Made by a program: the position numbers and the translations under genes
The notes under the pieces: generated by a model
Seen by the model: the letters and a program-made list of their open reading frames with translations, nothing else
The model's database searches: none
What the model was told of the DNA's origin: nothing
Shown: in pieces, positions 25,293 to 33,918 of the stretch
Numbering within the stretch: the first letter of the stretch is position 1
Layout of the letters: each line of letters opens with the position of its first letter
NCBI RefSeq assembly: GCF_028994775.1
Contig: NZ_JAJQMN010000005.1
Location: 124,001 to 188,000 of the forward strand
Direction: 5' to 3'
From: Promicromonospora iranensis
GTDB lineage: Bacteria; Actinomycetota; Actinomycetes; Actinomycetales; Cellulomonadaceae
Length of the DNA stretch: 64,000 bases

Positions 25293-25876
25293 TGGATCCC
25301 GATACCCGCCAGGACGCCGAGCCGTCGATGATGGATCCGCGCGTGATGGATCCACACCAGGAGATCGTGCGGCGCGCGGGCATGGACGACGCCGACGTCG
25401 ACCAGGTCGTGGGCGTCCTGGAGGCGCTGCGCCGCTGGCGTGAGACCGAGCGGCGCATGAGCGAGGCCTCGCGGCGCTACATGAAGCTCGGCGACACCGA
25501 TATGCGTGCGCTGCGCTTCATCATCGCCATGCAGAACCACGGTCGTGTGGTGACGCCGGGCGCGATCGCCGAGCACCTGGCCATCACGACGGCGTCGACC
25601 ACGAAGCTGATCGACCGGCTGGCCGCGGGGAACCACGTGCGGCGGTTCCCGCACCCCTCCGACCGGCGCAGCCTCGCGATCGAGGTCACCGAGGAGACGC
25701 GCCGCGCCGCGCGGGAGTCCGTCGGACGCAGCCACGCCCGCCGGTTCGACGCCGCGGCACGGCTCTCCGCCGAGGAACGAGCGATCGTGACCCGCTTCCT
25801 CGACGACCTGGCGGGTACGGACCAGGACACGGACCACCCGGACCCGATCTCGGACCCGATCTCGGACCACGGCTGA
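25292..25876 (+). CDS. MarR-family transcriptional regulator
   Basis: 194 aa from GTG 25292. Winged helix-turn-helix at about 70-140: recognition region G-A-I-A-E-H-L-A-I-T-T-A-S-T-T-K-L-I-D-R-L, wing with P-H-P-S-D-R-R-S-L-A-I-E-V-T. The first 25 residues contain repeated M-D-P units and the last 15 repeated D-P-I-S-D, both low complexity. It is divergent from the glycosylase-MMPL operon and probably represses it through the 25236 palindrome. Ligand unknown. Confidence 0.88.
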   Translation: MDPDTRQDAEPSMMDPRVMDPHQEIVRRAGMDDADVDQVVGVLEALRRWRETERRMSEASRRYMKLGDTDMRALRFIIAMQNHGRVVTPGAIAEHLAITTASTTKLIDRLAAGNHVRRFPHPSDRRSLAIEVTEETRRAARESVGRSHARRFDAAARLSAEERAIVTRFLDDLAGTDQDTDHPDPISDPISDHG

Positions 25877-25933
25877 GCGCGCACGCCGGTCGGTGCAGGT
25901 CCGTGCAAGCAGGCTCGGAGTCGGCGGCCGGCG

Positions 25934-28054
25934 TCACACCTCCAGCAGCACCCGCACGTCCCACGGGCCCAGCTCGAGCTCGGTTCCGGCGGCGATCTCG
26001 GCGCCACTGATCACGTCGCGCACCGCGGCGGGCAGCACGAACGTGCTCGGCTCCCAGGACCACGAGTGGACGAACCGCACGCGCTCGCCGGCTGGGTTGG
26101 TCGCACCGGTGACGGTCTGCGAGGGTCCCTGAGGCCGCCACTGCGGCCCGTCGGTGACCGGCCCGTGGTGCCCGACAGCCCAGGACAGCACCGCACGGGC
26201 CAGTGCCGGATCGGGGATGGTGCCCACCGTGGTCACCCGGCCGGAACCGTGCGCGCGGGTGGTCACGGCGGGCCAGCGGCCGAAGTGCGGATGGTCGTAG
26301 CGGACCAGCACGTCGGCGTCGAGCATCTGGAGGCTGTCCACCCAGCTGGTCGCTCGGGCGTCCGCCGGGACGTCGAAGCCCTCGGCGCCGTGCACGGCGA
26401 GCGGCGTGTCGATGCTCGCGAACTCGTCGTAGAAGATGCCGGCCGCGTCGCTCAGGTGCGCGGGCTTGCGCTCGGCCCGCGCGCGGGCCTCCTCGTCCTC
26501 GTAACCGGTACGGATGCCCAGCACGAGGTGACCACCGGCGGCCGCGTACCGCTCCAGCCACTGGAGCCAGGTGTCGTCGGCGATGGTGACACCGGCGGCG
26601 ACGAGCACCGGGTGCACGTCCGTGAACTCCTCCGGGCTGCTGTCGGTCAGCTGGGCGTCGTGCACCAGCCGTGACTGGAGGCCGGCGTCGAAGGCACCTC
26701 GGTAGAAGCTGTCGAAGATCCGGTGGTAGCCCCGCTCGTCCGGGCCCGCGCCACCGCCGATCTGAGGAAACTCCGCGAGCGACCACTTGCTCGCGCTGGA
26801 GTAGACGAGCGCGACGTCGGCGTCCGGGGTCAGGTTCGCGACCGTCGCGCCGGCCGTGCGCAGCTCGCCGCCGAGGGCCGCCAGCTGCTGGTACGTCCGA
26901 CCGGGCTCGAGCGAGTGGGGCAGCACGCCGCCCCAGTACGTCTCGGTGCCGTAGGGCAGCGTGTGCCAGTGCCAGTACTCGATCATCGTGGCGCCACGGG
27001 AGATGAGCGCCCAGGCGGCCTGGCGCCACTGGCCGTCGTAGGCGGGCTCGTTCAGCCACGGGTGGCCGATCGCCTGCGCATTGGTCTCGGTGACCAGGAA
27101 GGGAGCCTGCTTCGAGGAGTACATGCGGTCCGCCGACGCGTACAGCGACCACGTGCCCGCCGTCATCCAGGTGTTGTTCGCGTCCGCGCTCGGGGGCAGG
27201 GCCAGGTGGTCGCGCATGCGGTAGTACGGGTTGCCGGCGGTCACGTCCAGCTCGCGGGTGAGCGCGTCGTCCTGCACGGTGGGTCGCTCGTAGGAGATGC
27301 AGGTGGTCACGAACTGGTCGTCACGCGCGTACTCGCGGACGACCTCCGCCTGCCAGCCGATGAAGTCCGTGGTGAGCTGCGCCTGGAACCTGCGCCACGC
27401 CAGGGCGTACTGGGGCTGCGCGTTGCCCGACGGTGTCCAGAGGTCCGCCCAGGTCGAGAGCCGGTGGGACCAGTACGTCAGGCCCCACTCGTCGTTCAGC
27501 CGCTCCACCGTGCCGTACCGGGTGCGGAGGTGGTCCACGAACCGCTCGAAGACCTGCCGGTTGTGGAAGATCTCGTTCCCGGGCTCGTTGTCCACCTGGA
27601 ACCCGACGACGGCGGGGTGCTGCGCGTACCGGGCCACGACGGCGCGGATGATCCGCTCGGCGTGGAACAGGAAGGCCGGGTGGGTGTAGTCGATCTCCTG
27701 GCGCGCGCCCCAGCCCATGGCGGTGCCGTCCTCGCGGACGACGTTGATCTCCGGGTACAGCCGCGCCAGCCACATCGGCACCGCGTAGGTCGGTGTGCCG
27801 AGCACGACCTTGATGCCCCGCTCGTGCGCGCCGTCGAGCACCGGCTGCAGCCAGTCGAGGTCGAAGCGGCCGTTCTCCGGCTCCCAGGTCGACCAGACCG
27901 ACTCGCCGACCCGGATCACCGAGAAGCCCGCCTCGACCATCAGGTCCAGGTCCCGGTCCAGGCGGCCCGTGCGCCGGTCCTCCGGGCGGTGGTACTCGTA
28001 GTAGTAGGCGGCGCCGAACAGGACCCCGTCGGTCAGGTGGTGCAGTGCGCTCAT
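25934..28054 (-). CDS. GH42 beta-galactosidase
   Basis: 706 aa from ATG 28054, GAGAGGAC upstream. A cytoplasmic GH42 enzyme: the TIM barrel spans about 10-380 with the acid/base E157 in V-D-N-E-P-G and the nucleophile E323 in V-T-E-T-N-A-Q, at the spacing known for GH42. The trimerisation domain (about 390-610) and C-terminal beta domain follow. It hydrolyses terminal beta-galactosides; galacto-oligosaccharides or arabinogalactan-derived galactosides are likely. No signal peptide, so it depends on an importer, yet the transporter that should lie upstream is reduced to a remnant (28107-28175). Probably repressed by the LacI protein encoded upstream. Confidence 0.93.
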   Translation of the reverse strand: MSALHHLTDGVLFGAAYYYEYHRPEDRRTGRLDRDLDLMVEAGFSVIRVGESVWSTWEPENGRFDLDWLQPVLDGAHERGIKVVLGTPTYAVPMWLARLYPEINVVREDGTAMGWGARQEIDYTHPAFLFHAERIIRAVVARYAQHPAVVGFQVDNEPGNEIFHNRQVFERFVDHLRTRYGTVERLNDEWGLTYWSHRLSTWADLWTPSGNAQPQYALAWRRFQAQLTTDFIGWQAEVVREYARDDQFVTTCISYERPTVQDDALTRELDVTAGNPYYRMRDHLALPPSADANNTWMTAGTWSLYASADRMYSSKQAPFLVTETNAQAIGHPWLNEPAYDGQWRQAAWALISRGATMIEYWHWHTLPYGTETYWGGVLPHSLEPGRTYQQLAALGGELRTAGATVANLTPDADVALVYSSASKWSLAEFPQIGGGAGPDERGYHRIFDSFYRGAFDAGLQSRLVHDAQLTDSSPEEFTDVHPVLVAAGVTIADDTWLQWLERYAAAGGHLVLGIRTGYEDEEARARAERKPAHLSDAAGIFYDEFASIDTPLAVHGAEGFDVPADARATSWVDSLQMLDADVLVRYDHPHFGRWPAVTTRAHGSGRVTTVGTIPDPALARAVLSWAVGHHGPVTDGPQWRPQGPSQTVTGATNPAGERVRFVHSWSWEPSTFVLPAAVRDVISGAEIAAGTELELGPWDVRVLLEV

Positions 28055-28106
28055 GCTGTCCTCTCAGAAGGGTGGTCAGGAGATCTGGTGGTCGTGCGGT
28101 CGTGGG

Positions 28107-28175
28107 TCAGCCCTTCACGGCACCCGCCGAGAGCCCGTCCAGGAGCTGCTTGCGCAGCAGGAGGAGTTCTGCTGG
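28107..28175 (-). pseudogene. C-terminal remnant of a carbohydrate ABC permease
   Basis: On the minus strand, the codons before a TGA at 28107-28109 read L-L-R-K-Q-L-L-D-G-L-S-A-G-A-V-K-G-stop. This is the typical end of MalG-type sugar permeases (compare G-G-L-M-S-G-S-V-K-G of the gene ending at 62969 and V-A-A-G-V-T-A-G-A-V-K-D at 35795). Upstream the frame meets a stop within a few codons and the membrane domain is missing. It sits exactly where the last permease gene of a LacI-binding protein-permease-permease-GH42 operon would end, so most of that transporter has been deleted. Confidence 0.75.
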
Positions 28176-28240
28176 TCAGGGTTCTCTTCATCGAGCGCTC
28201 CTCAGCGTGGACGGTCGGTGCGTGTCGGTCGCGCCGGGGA

Positions 28241-28285
28241 TCGGTTCAGCGCGGGTCGGTTCAGCGCGGGTCGGTTCAGCGCGGT
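28241..28285. repeat. Three tandem 15-bp repeats at the lacI 3' end
   Basis: Three copies of TCGGTTCAGCGCGGG (the last ending in T) cover 28241-28285. The stop codon of the LacI gene (28276-28278) lies inside the third copy, so the repeat straddles the gene end. Unit-length slippage would keep the stop. Confidence 0.85.
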
Positions 28286-29322
28286 GCCGGCGCGGTTCGC
28301 GCCGGCGGCGGCGCCGCGCTCTCCCGGACGACGAGCTGGGCCGGGATCAGCCGGTGCCGCTCCGCGGGCGGTCGGCCCTCGATGGTGCGGACCAGCCGGT
28401 GCATCGCCAGGCGGGTGACCTCGGCGAAGTCCTGGCGGACGGTGGTCAGGGCGGTGGAGAGGTACTCGGCCTCGGGGGCGTCGTCGAACCCCACGACGCT
28501 GACGTCCTGCGGGACCCGCAGACCGGCCTTCTCCACCGCCCGGATGGCGCCGATGGCCATGTGGTCGTTGGCGGCGAAGATGGCGGTGACGCCGCCGCGG
28601 CGCAGCAGCTCGGAGGCCGCCTCGTAGCCGGACCGGGGAGTCCAGTCGCCGTGCACGACGGCAGGCGCCTTGGCCCCGGCGTCGGCCAGGGCGCCGCGCC
28701 AGCCCTCGACCCGCCGCGCGGTGGCCGCCCACCCCTCGGTGCCCCCGAGGTGGTGCACGGTGCGGTGCCCGCGGGCGAGCAGGTGGTCGGTGGCGGACCT
28801 GGCCCCGGCCGTCTCGTCGGCGCCCATCACCAGCTGGTCGGGACGCTCCTCGGCGGTCGGGGCGGCGGGGGAGTCGAAGCTGAGCACCGGCAGCCCGTGC
28901 GGGATGCGCAGGTCGGGGTGGCCCAGGTCGATCGGCTCGGAGAGCACCAGGCCGGCGATGTCCTGGGTGACGAGCTCGTCGATCGCTGCCTGCAGGTCGG
29001 CGACGCTGTTGCCCTGCGTGCGCGCGACGCTGAGGTAGTAGCCGGAGCCGCGCAGCGCGTCGTCGACGCCCTCCAGGATCGCCGCAGGCCCGTACAGCGA
29101 CGTGCTCAGCGTGACCATGCCGATGCGCTGGTTGCGGCGGGTCACCAGTGCGCGGGCCGCGGCGTTCGGGCGGAAGCCCAGCTCGTCGATGACTTCCTGA
29201 ACCTTCGCCCGGATCGCGTCGGCGACGTGGGGCTCGCCGTTGACGACGCGCGAGACGGTCTTCTGCGACACGCCGGCCCGGCGTGCGACGTCGGTCATCG
29301 ACACCCGGGGGGTGGCGCCCAT
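28276..29322 (-). CDS. LacI-family repressor of the GH42 locus
   Basis: 348 aa, ATG 29322 with AAGGAG upstream. LacI helix-turn-helix at 8-30 (M-T-D-V-A-R-R-A-G-V-S-Q-K-T-V-S-R-V-V-N), hinge helix P-N-A-A-A-R-A-L-V near 52-60, periplasmic-binding-like sugar domain to the end. Two palindromes containing TGACTACGTAGTCA lie immediately upstream of its own start, so autoregulation is likely, and co-transcription with the GH42 gene downstream means the same sites would control the enzyme. The ligand is probably a galactoside. Confidence 0.92.
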   Translation of the reverse strand: MGATPRVSMTDVARRAGVSQKTVSRVVNGEPHVADAIRAKVQEVIDELGFRPNAAARALVTRRNQRIGMVTLSTSLYGPAAILEGVDDALRGSGYYLSVARTQGNSVADLQAAIDELVTQDIAGLVLSEPIDLGHPDLRIPHGLPVLSFDSPAAPTAEERPDQLVMGADETAGARSATDHLLARGHRTVHHLGGTEGWAATARRVEGWRGALADAGAKAPAVVHGDWTPRSGYEAASELLRRGGVTAIFAANDHMAIGAIRAVEKAGLRVPQDVSVVGFDDAPEAEYLSTALTTVRQDFAEVTRLAMHRLVRTIEGRPPAERHRLIPAQLVVRESAAPPPARTAPAPR

Positions 29323-29341
29323 CTGCAGCTCCTTCGCTGAG

Positions 29342-29361
29342 GTTTGACTACGTAGTCAAAC
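29342..29361. promoter_or_regulatory. LacI operator 1
   Basis: A perfect 20-bp palindrome, GTTTGACTAC followed by its complement, centred 30 bp upstream of the LacI start. The central CG and length are typical of LacI-family operators. Confidence 0.75.
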
Positions 29362-29382
29362 GTCGGAGAGCACACCACGGCC

Positions 29383-29397
29383 TGACTACGTAGTCAA
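29383..29397. promoter_or_regulatory. LacI operator 2
   Basis: TGACTACGTAGTCA (29383-29396) repeats the core of operator 1, 38 bp away centre to centre. On the minus strand it contains TTGACT (29392-29397 complement), a candidate -35 box, so binding would block the promoter. Confidence 0.7.
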
Positions 29398-29463
29398 GCC
29401 CCGTCTCACACCGGCGGTGTGCGGCTGGCCTTGCTCCGGGGTCGTGTCCGGCGGTGTGCCGGC

Positions 29464-29514
29464 ACCCAGCGATTCGGCCCGAACTCGTGGTGAGTTCGGG
29501 CCGAATCCCTGGGT
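29464..29514. terminator. Strong terminator hairpin downstream of the secreted GH39-like gene
   Basis: Arms 29471-29486 and 29492-29507 pair perfectly over 16 bp around a 5-nt loop. The stem continues outward for six more pairs (29464-29469 with 29509-29514) after one mismatch. It lies 35 bp beyond the stop of the minus-strand gene at 29549 and ahead of the LacI promoter, so it would separate the two units. Confidence 0.75.
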
Positions 29515-29548
29515 AGGCGTCAGTGGGTAGGCGGGCCGGCCGGGCCCG

Positions 29549-31279
29549 TCAGGAGAGGGTGATGCTGTCCAGCTCCGCGTAGCCGGTGCCGCCCTGGAAG
29601 TTCGGCGAGCCCTTCGCCAGCCGGATGACGTTGTAGCCGGCCCGGAGCGACACCGTCACGTTCGTCGTCGCGAACTGGCCCCAGCCCGCCGTCGGCGGGT
29701 AGGAGACCGTGGAGAAGGCGCCGCCGTTGTAGGCCAGCCCGTGGGTCGACGTCGCCCCGGTGCCGTTCGCGTACCGCACGGCCATCGTGTAGGTGCGGGC
29801 CGTCGGGACGTTGACCGTGAAGTCCACGAAGCTCTGCGAGCGCATGTCGGCGGTGCCGTCGATGTTGCCGACGTACGAACCGTTCGACGCACCGGACGCG
29901 GCCCGGGTCTGCGCGTTCACGACGTTCGCGTTCTCGGCCTCGTAGACCTGCTGCCAGGTCGACGTCGGACCGCCGGCCGGTGTGACGACCACCTGGTAGG
30001 CGCCCTCCGCCGTCATCCCGTTGACCGGGACGGTCACCGAGCCGTTCGAGACGGGCACGGTCGACGTCGACAGCACGGTCGGCGCCGCCACGTGGGTGTG
30101 CCGCCCGCTGCCGGGGACCGCGTTCACCGTCACCCGGACGGACGAGCCGAACGAGCCCAGGCCGTTGACCCGCACGCTGTTGTTGCCGCTGTCCCCGCCG
30201 AGCACGACGTTGACGATCTTGCGGCTCGAGTCGTACGCCGCGACGCCGTCGAGCCAGCTCTGCGGCGTGGTCCGTACGACGTTGCCGGCCATCGCGCCGT
30301 ACCAGCGGTAGGCCCAGTACGAGGCGGTCGGCTGGCCCTGGAGCGTGAACAGGCCGTCGAACGTGCCTGCCTCGTACCAGTACGCCCGGTGCGCCTCACG
30401 GGCACCGTGCCGCTCGAGCACCGAGATCCAGTGCACGGCGACGCTCGGTATGTCCATCTGGCTCAGCGAGTTGTACTCGTTGATGGCGATCGGGCGCGGG
30501 CTGATGCCGAGCGAGCGCTCGATGGCCCGGTAGTCGGCGACGTGGTCGTCGAAGTTGTCCCAGTCCATGTCGGTGAGCTCGTGCCAGACGATGACGTCGG
30601 GCAGGGTGTTGGTGTCCCGCGCGTTCCGCAGGAACGACAGCATCCGGTCGTGGCTGTAGTACGAGTCGCTGGGGCCGACGATCGGCGTCACCGTGTCGAG
30701 CGACCGGATCAGGCGGTGCGTGCGGGTCCAGCCCGCGTTGAACGACCCCGCGGCGGCGGTGTCCCACGTCCAGTCGGGCTCGTTCCACAGCTCCCAGCCC
30801 CGGATGTTCGTCGTCGACGTGGCCGCGAGGCGGTCCTGGACCATCTTGCGGACCTTCTGCTCCCAGTCGGTCCAGCCCTGCCACCGGTAGGGGAACGTCG
30901 GGTAGATGTCCGGCATCCGGATGAGCTGCTGCGCTCCGGCGCGCGTGATGTTGTCCGCGACGTGGAGGGCGTCGCAGCACGGCTCGGTGGCGCCGTTGCC
31001 GAGGTGGGTGGTGCCCGGCGCGGGCTGGGTGAACCCGTTCGGGCTCAGGGGCAGGAGCTGGTCGGTGGTGGGCTTGGTGTTCGAGCCGACGCCGTACAGG
31101 CCGCCCGACCCGACGTGGGTCACCGGCCGGACGACGGAGCCGACGTCGACCGTGAGGGTGTTGCCCGCCGCCTGCGCCGGGCCGGCGGGGGAGACCAGCG
31201 TGACGCCCACGACCAGGGCGAGGACGCTGAGACGGGACAGGGCGCGTTGGGGCCGGGCTTGTCGCAGAGCGATTTTCAT
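29549..31279 (-). CDS. Secreted GH39-like glycoside hydrolase with C-terminal CBM
   Basis: 576 aa, ATG 31279, GAGGAG upstream. Signal peptide 1-37 (basic start, L-S-V-L-A-L-V-V-G-V core, A-Q-A-A). The clan GH-A barrel spans about 45-400: acid/base E167 in W-N-E-P-D-W and nucleophile E268 in I-N-E-Y-N-S, with the shared D-I-Y-P-T-F-P-Y-R-W and V-I-V-W-H-E-L motifs. A beta domain follows, then a galactose-binding-like CBM (about 440-575: Y-E-A-E-N-A ... S-I-T-L-S). The barrel is paralogous to that of the 40503 protein. It probably cleaves a plant polysaccharide side chain; substrate unknown. The operator at 31326-31337 between promoter and start implies repression by the divergent LacI. Confidence 0.85.
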   Translation of the reverse strand: MKIALRQARPQRALSRLSVLALVVGVTLVSPAGPAQAAGNTLTVDVGSVVRPVTHVGSGGLYGVGSNTKPTTDQLLPLSPNGFTQPAPGTTHLGNGATEPCCDALHVADNITRAGAQQLIRMPDIYPTFPYRWQGWTDWEQKVRKMVQDRLAATSTTNIRGWELWNEPDWTWDTAAAGSFNAGWTRTHRLIRSLDTVTPIVGPSDSYYSHDRMLSFLRNARDTNTLPDVIVWHELTDMDWDNFDDHVADYRAIERSLGISPRPIAINEYNSLSQMDIPSVAVHWISVLERHGAREAHRAYWYEAGTFDGLFTLQGQPTASYWAYRWYGAMAGNVVRTTPQSWLDGVAAYDSSRKIVNVVLGGDSGNNSVRVNGLGSFGSSVRVTVNAVPGSGRHTHVAAPTVLSTSTVPVSNGSVTVPVNGMTAEGAYQVVVTPAGGPTSTWQQVYEAENANVVNAQTRAASGASNGSYVGNIDGTADMRSQSFVDFTVNVPTARTYTMAVRYANGTGATSTHGLAYNGGAFSTVSYPPTAGWGQFATTNVTVSLRAGYNVIRLAKGSPNFQGGTGYAELDSITLS

Positions 31280-31325
31280 GGCATCTCCTCATTGAGATCA
31301 CGGGTGACTTCCGCGGCGGAAGTTG

Positions 31326-31337
31326 CGAACCGGTTCG
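31326..31337. promoter_or_regulatory. LacI operator (GAACCGGTTC) of the secreted GH39-like gene
   Basis: CGAACCGGTTCG, a 12-bp palindrome, lies between the predicted promoter (31356-31384) and the start of the minus-strand gene at 31279. The same word recurs at 31434 and 40240. A second small inverted repeat with 8-bp arms (ACTTCCGC and complement, 31307-31323) lies next to it. Confidence 0.75.
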
Positions 31338-31355
31338 ACGTTCCCGCCTGCCAGG

Positions 31356-31384
31356 ACGCTAGTTTCGAACGCCGTCCGCCGCAA
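31356..31384 (-). promoter_or_regulatory. Promoter of the secreted GH39-like gene
   Basis: On the minus strand TTGCGG (31379-31384) and TAGCGT (31356-31361) are 17 nt apart, followed by the LacI operator about 20 bp downstream. Confidence 0.55.
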
Positions 31385-31403
31385 GAGGCTAAAAAATTCG
31401 ATC

Positions 31404-31445
31404 TTGCGATCACCGGATCCGTGTGGTTAGAGTCGAACCGGTTCG
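31404..31445 (+). promoter_or_regulatory. Promoter and operator of the arabinoside LacI operon
   Basis: TTGCGA (31404-31409) and TAGAGT (31428-31433) are 18 nt apart. The operator CGAACCGGTTCG (31434-31445) covers the expected transcription start, a classical repressor arrangement. It drives the LacI gene at 31505 and probably the ABC/GH genes downstream. Confidence 0.65.
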
Positions 31446-31504
31446 CAACAGACGCGACCAAGCAGGGCAGCAGCGCAAGGACGAGCAGCAGCACAGGAGG
31501 CGAA

Positions 31505-32527
31505 GTGGCCACCATCGGGGATGTTGCCCAGGCGGCAGGGGTGTCGCGCAGCACGGCGTCATACGCGCTGTCGGGCAAGCGGGCGATCTCGGCGGAGGTC
31601 CGCCGCCGGGTCGAGGACGCCGTCCGGGAGCTCGGCTACACGCCGAACGCCGGGGCACGGGCGCTCGCCACGTCGCAGACGATGGTGATCGGGCTGCTCG
31701 CCCAGTTCCTCGAGGACGAGTTCGCTCCCGCGATGCTCCAGTACATGCTGGGCGTCTCCAACACGGCCCGCGAGCTCGGCTACGACATCCTCCTGGTGTC
31801 CGATGCCGACGGCACGCGCGCCCTGCGCCGCATCACGGACTCGCGCATGGTCGACGGCATCGTGCTGCTCAACGTGGCCGAGCGGGACGAACGTCTGCCC
31901 ATTCTCCGCTCCGCCGCACAGCCCGGTGCGCTCGTCGGCCTGCCCGCCGACTGCACCGGCGTCGACGTCTTCGACCTCGACTTCGAGGAGGCGGGCCGCC
32001 TCATGGTCGACCACCTCCACCGCCTCGGGCATCGCGAGGTGGCGCTCGTGTCGCAGCCGGAGCACGTGATCGAGCGCGGTGGCGCCTACGTGTGGCGCCT
32101 GCAGAACGCCGCCCTCGAGGCGGCCAGGGCGCGCGGTATCACGCTGCACACCGTGTCGGCGTCGTCCCACCAGCCCGACGTCGGGCAGGACCTGAACGCC
32201 CTGCTCGACGCACGCCCCGGCGTGACCGGGCTGCTGATCAACAACGAGGCGGCGGCCGCCGCCCTGCCGACGGTCCTGCACCAGCGCGGGCTGACCGCGC
32301 CCAGCGACCTGTCGGTCGTGGGCCGGTACTCGGACGAGTTCGCCCGCACCTTCTCGCTGCCCTACTCCTCGATCGAGAGCGCACCCGACCGGCTCGGCCG
32401 CATGGCCGTGCGCCAGCTCGTGCGCCGCATCGAGGGCGACGTGGCGGCCGACGAGCCGCACGTCGTGCGGTTCGTGACACCGGAGCTGGTCGACCGCGGC
32501 AGCACCGGCGTGCCGCGGCCGGCCTGA
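31505..32527 (+). CDS. LacI-family repressor of the GH127/GH31/GH39-like locus
   Basis: 340 aa from GTG 31505, AGGAGG 5 nt upstream. Helix-turn-helix at residues 3-24 (T-I-G-D-V-A-Q-A-A-G-V-S-R-S-T-A-S-Y-A-L), hinge P-N-A-G-A-R-A-L near 48-55, sugar-binding core to the end. It has its own operator at 31434, a second in the divergent promoter at 31326 and a third at 40240, so it should control both secreted GH39-like enzymes and the intracellular operon. The inducer is probably an arabinose-containing oligosaccharide, inferred from GH127. Confidence 0.92.
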   Translation: MATIGDVAQAAGVSRSTASYALSGKRAISAEVRRRVEDAVRELGYTPNAGARALATSQTMVIGLLAQFLEDEFAPAMLQYMLGVSNTARELGYDILLVSDADGTRALRRITDSRMVDGIVLLNVAERDERLPILRSAAQPGALVGLPADCTGVDVFDLDFEEAGRLMVDHLHRLGHREVALVSQPEHVIERGGAYVWRLQNAALEAARARGITLHTVSASSHQPDVGQDLNALLDARPGVTGLLINNEAAAAALPTVLHQRGLTAPSDLSVVGRYSDEFARTFSLPYSSIESAPDRLGRMAVRQLVRRIEGDVAADEPHVVRFVTPELVDRGSTGVPRPA

Positions 32528-32555
32528 CCGTTCGCCACCACGGACCAGCCCTTCA

Positions 32556-32598
32556 GCAGCACCCCCCAGCACCCCCCAGCAAGCAAGCACCCCCCAGC
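32556..32598. repeat. CAGCACCCCCC repeats before the binding-protein gene
   Basis: Three or four irregular copies of an 11-bp C-rich unit occupy the gap between the LacI stop and the binding-protein start. No function visible; the C-run would give an unstructured leader. Confidence 0.7.
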
Positions 32599-32640
32599 CG
32601 GACGACGGCGTCGTCGCCCGGACCCGTTCAAGGAGGAACC

Positions 32641-33906
32641 ATGCACCACTCCCGGCGCAAGCCCACCACCCTCGCGGCGGTCGGCGCGCTCACCCTCGTC
32701 GGCGTGCTCAGCGCCTGCTCGTCCGGCGGTGCCGCCGCGGGCGGCGAGACCGGAGGCGGCGACGACGCGACCTACACCTGGTGGGACCCGTACCCCCAGC
32801 ACGACGACTCGTCGGACTGGGCGGGCCGCGTCCAGGCCTGTGGCGAGGAGGCCGGCGTCGCCATCGAGCGCACCGCCTACGACACGACGGCGCTGACCAA
32901 CCAGGCGCTGCTCGCCGCGCAGGAGGGCACGTCCCCCGACGTCATCCTGCTGGACAACCCGGCCGTCTCCACGCTCGCGGACACCGGCATGCTCACCACG
33001 GTCGACGAGTTCGGCCTGGACACGTCCGCGATCGACGAGAACCTGCTCGCGGCGGGCGTCGTCGGCGGGGAGACGTACGGCATCCCGATCGGCGCCAACA
33101 CGCTGTCGCTCTACTACAACGCCGAGGTCCTCGAGGCCGCGGGCGTGGACCCGGCCTCGATCACCGACTGGGACTCGCTCACCGCGGCCCTCAAGGCGGT
33201 CACGGACAACGGCGACAAGGGCATCACCTTCGCCGGCATCGGCACCGAGGAGGGCTCGTTCCAGTTCCTGCCCTGGTTCTGGGGCGCCGGCGCCGACCTG
33301 CGTGACCTCGACTCGCCGGAGGCCGTCGCCGCGCTCGAGCTGTGGACGGGCTGGCTCGACGAGGGCTACGCGCCGAACTCGGTGATCAACAACTCGCAGA
33401 ACACCGTGTGGGAGGAGTTCCTCACCGGGGACTTCGGCTTCGCCGTGAACGGCACCTGGCAGGTCGACAGCGCGGCCGGGGCCGACTTCGAGGCCGGCAC
33501 CGTCCAGCTGCCCGCGCGCGACGGCGGCGTCGCGCCGGCACCGACGGGCGGCGAGTTCATCATGGCGCCCGTGCAGGAGGACACCGAGCGCTATGACGTC
33601 ACCCGGCAGATCGTCGAGTGCATGACGACGCCCGAGGGCTTCGTCGAGACGGCGAACACGTTCGCCTACTACGTGCCGCCGACGGCGGACGGCCAGGCTG
33701 CGCTCATCGAGGAGAAGCCGGAGCTCGAGCCCTGGGTCGAGGCCGTGCGCAACGCCAAGGGCCGCACGAGCGACGACCTCGGCGCCGACTACCCGATGAT
33801 CTCCGAGGCCCTCTGGACGGCGGTCCAGAACGCCCTCTCGGGCGCGGCGACGCCGGAAGAGGCCCTCACGACGGCCCAGACAGAAGCCGAAACGGCCACC
33901 AGCTAA
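32641..33906 (+). CDS. Sugar ABC transporter substrate-binding lipoprotein
   Basis: 421 aa, ATG 32641, AAGGAGG upstream. Lipobox L-S-A-C26 after a short hydrophobic signal (residues 9-25), so it is anchored by acylated Cys26 outside the membrane, followed by a Gly-rich linker. The body has the type 1 extracellular solute-binding fold (Y-T-W-W-D-P-Y near 44, S-P-D-V-I-L-L-D-N-P, Y-G-I-P-I-G-A-N-T-L-S-L-Y-Y-N). It delivers an oligosaccharide to the two permeases encoded next. No ATPase gene is here; such systems usually share an MsiK-type ATPase encoded elsewhere. Confidence 0.93.
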   Translation: MHHSRRKPTTLAAVGALTLVGVLSACSSGGAAAGGETGGGDDATYTWWDPYPQHDDSSDWAGRVQACGEEAGVAIERTAYDTTALTNQALLAAQEGTSPDVILLDNPAVSTLADTGMLTTVDEFGLDTSAIDENLLAAGVVGGETYGIPIGANTLSLYYNAEVLEAAGVDPASITDWDSLTAALKAVTDNGDKGITFAGIGTEEGSFQFLPWFWGAGADLRDLDSPEAVAALELWTGWLDEGYAPNSVINNSQNTVWEEFLTGDFGFAVNGTWQVDSAAGADFEAGTVQLPARDGGVAPAPTGGEFIMAPVQEDTERYDVTRQIVECMTTPEGFVETANTFAYYVPPTADGQAALIEEKPELEPWVEAVRNAKGRTSDDLGADYPMISEALWTAVQNALSGAATPEEALTTAQTEAETATS

Positions 33907-33918
33907 CCACCCGCCGTC

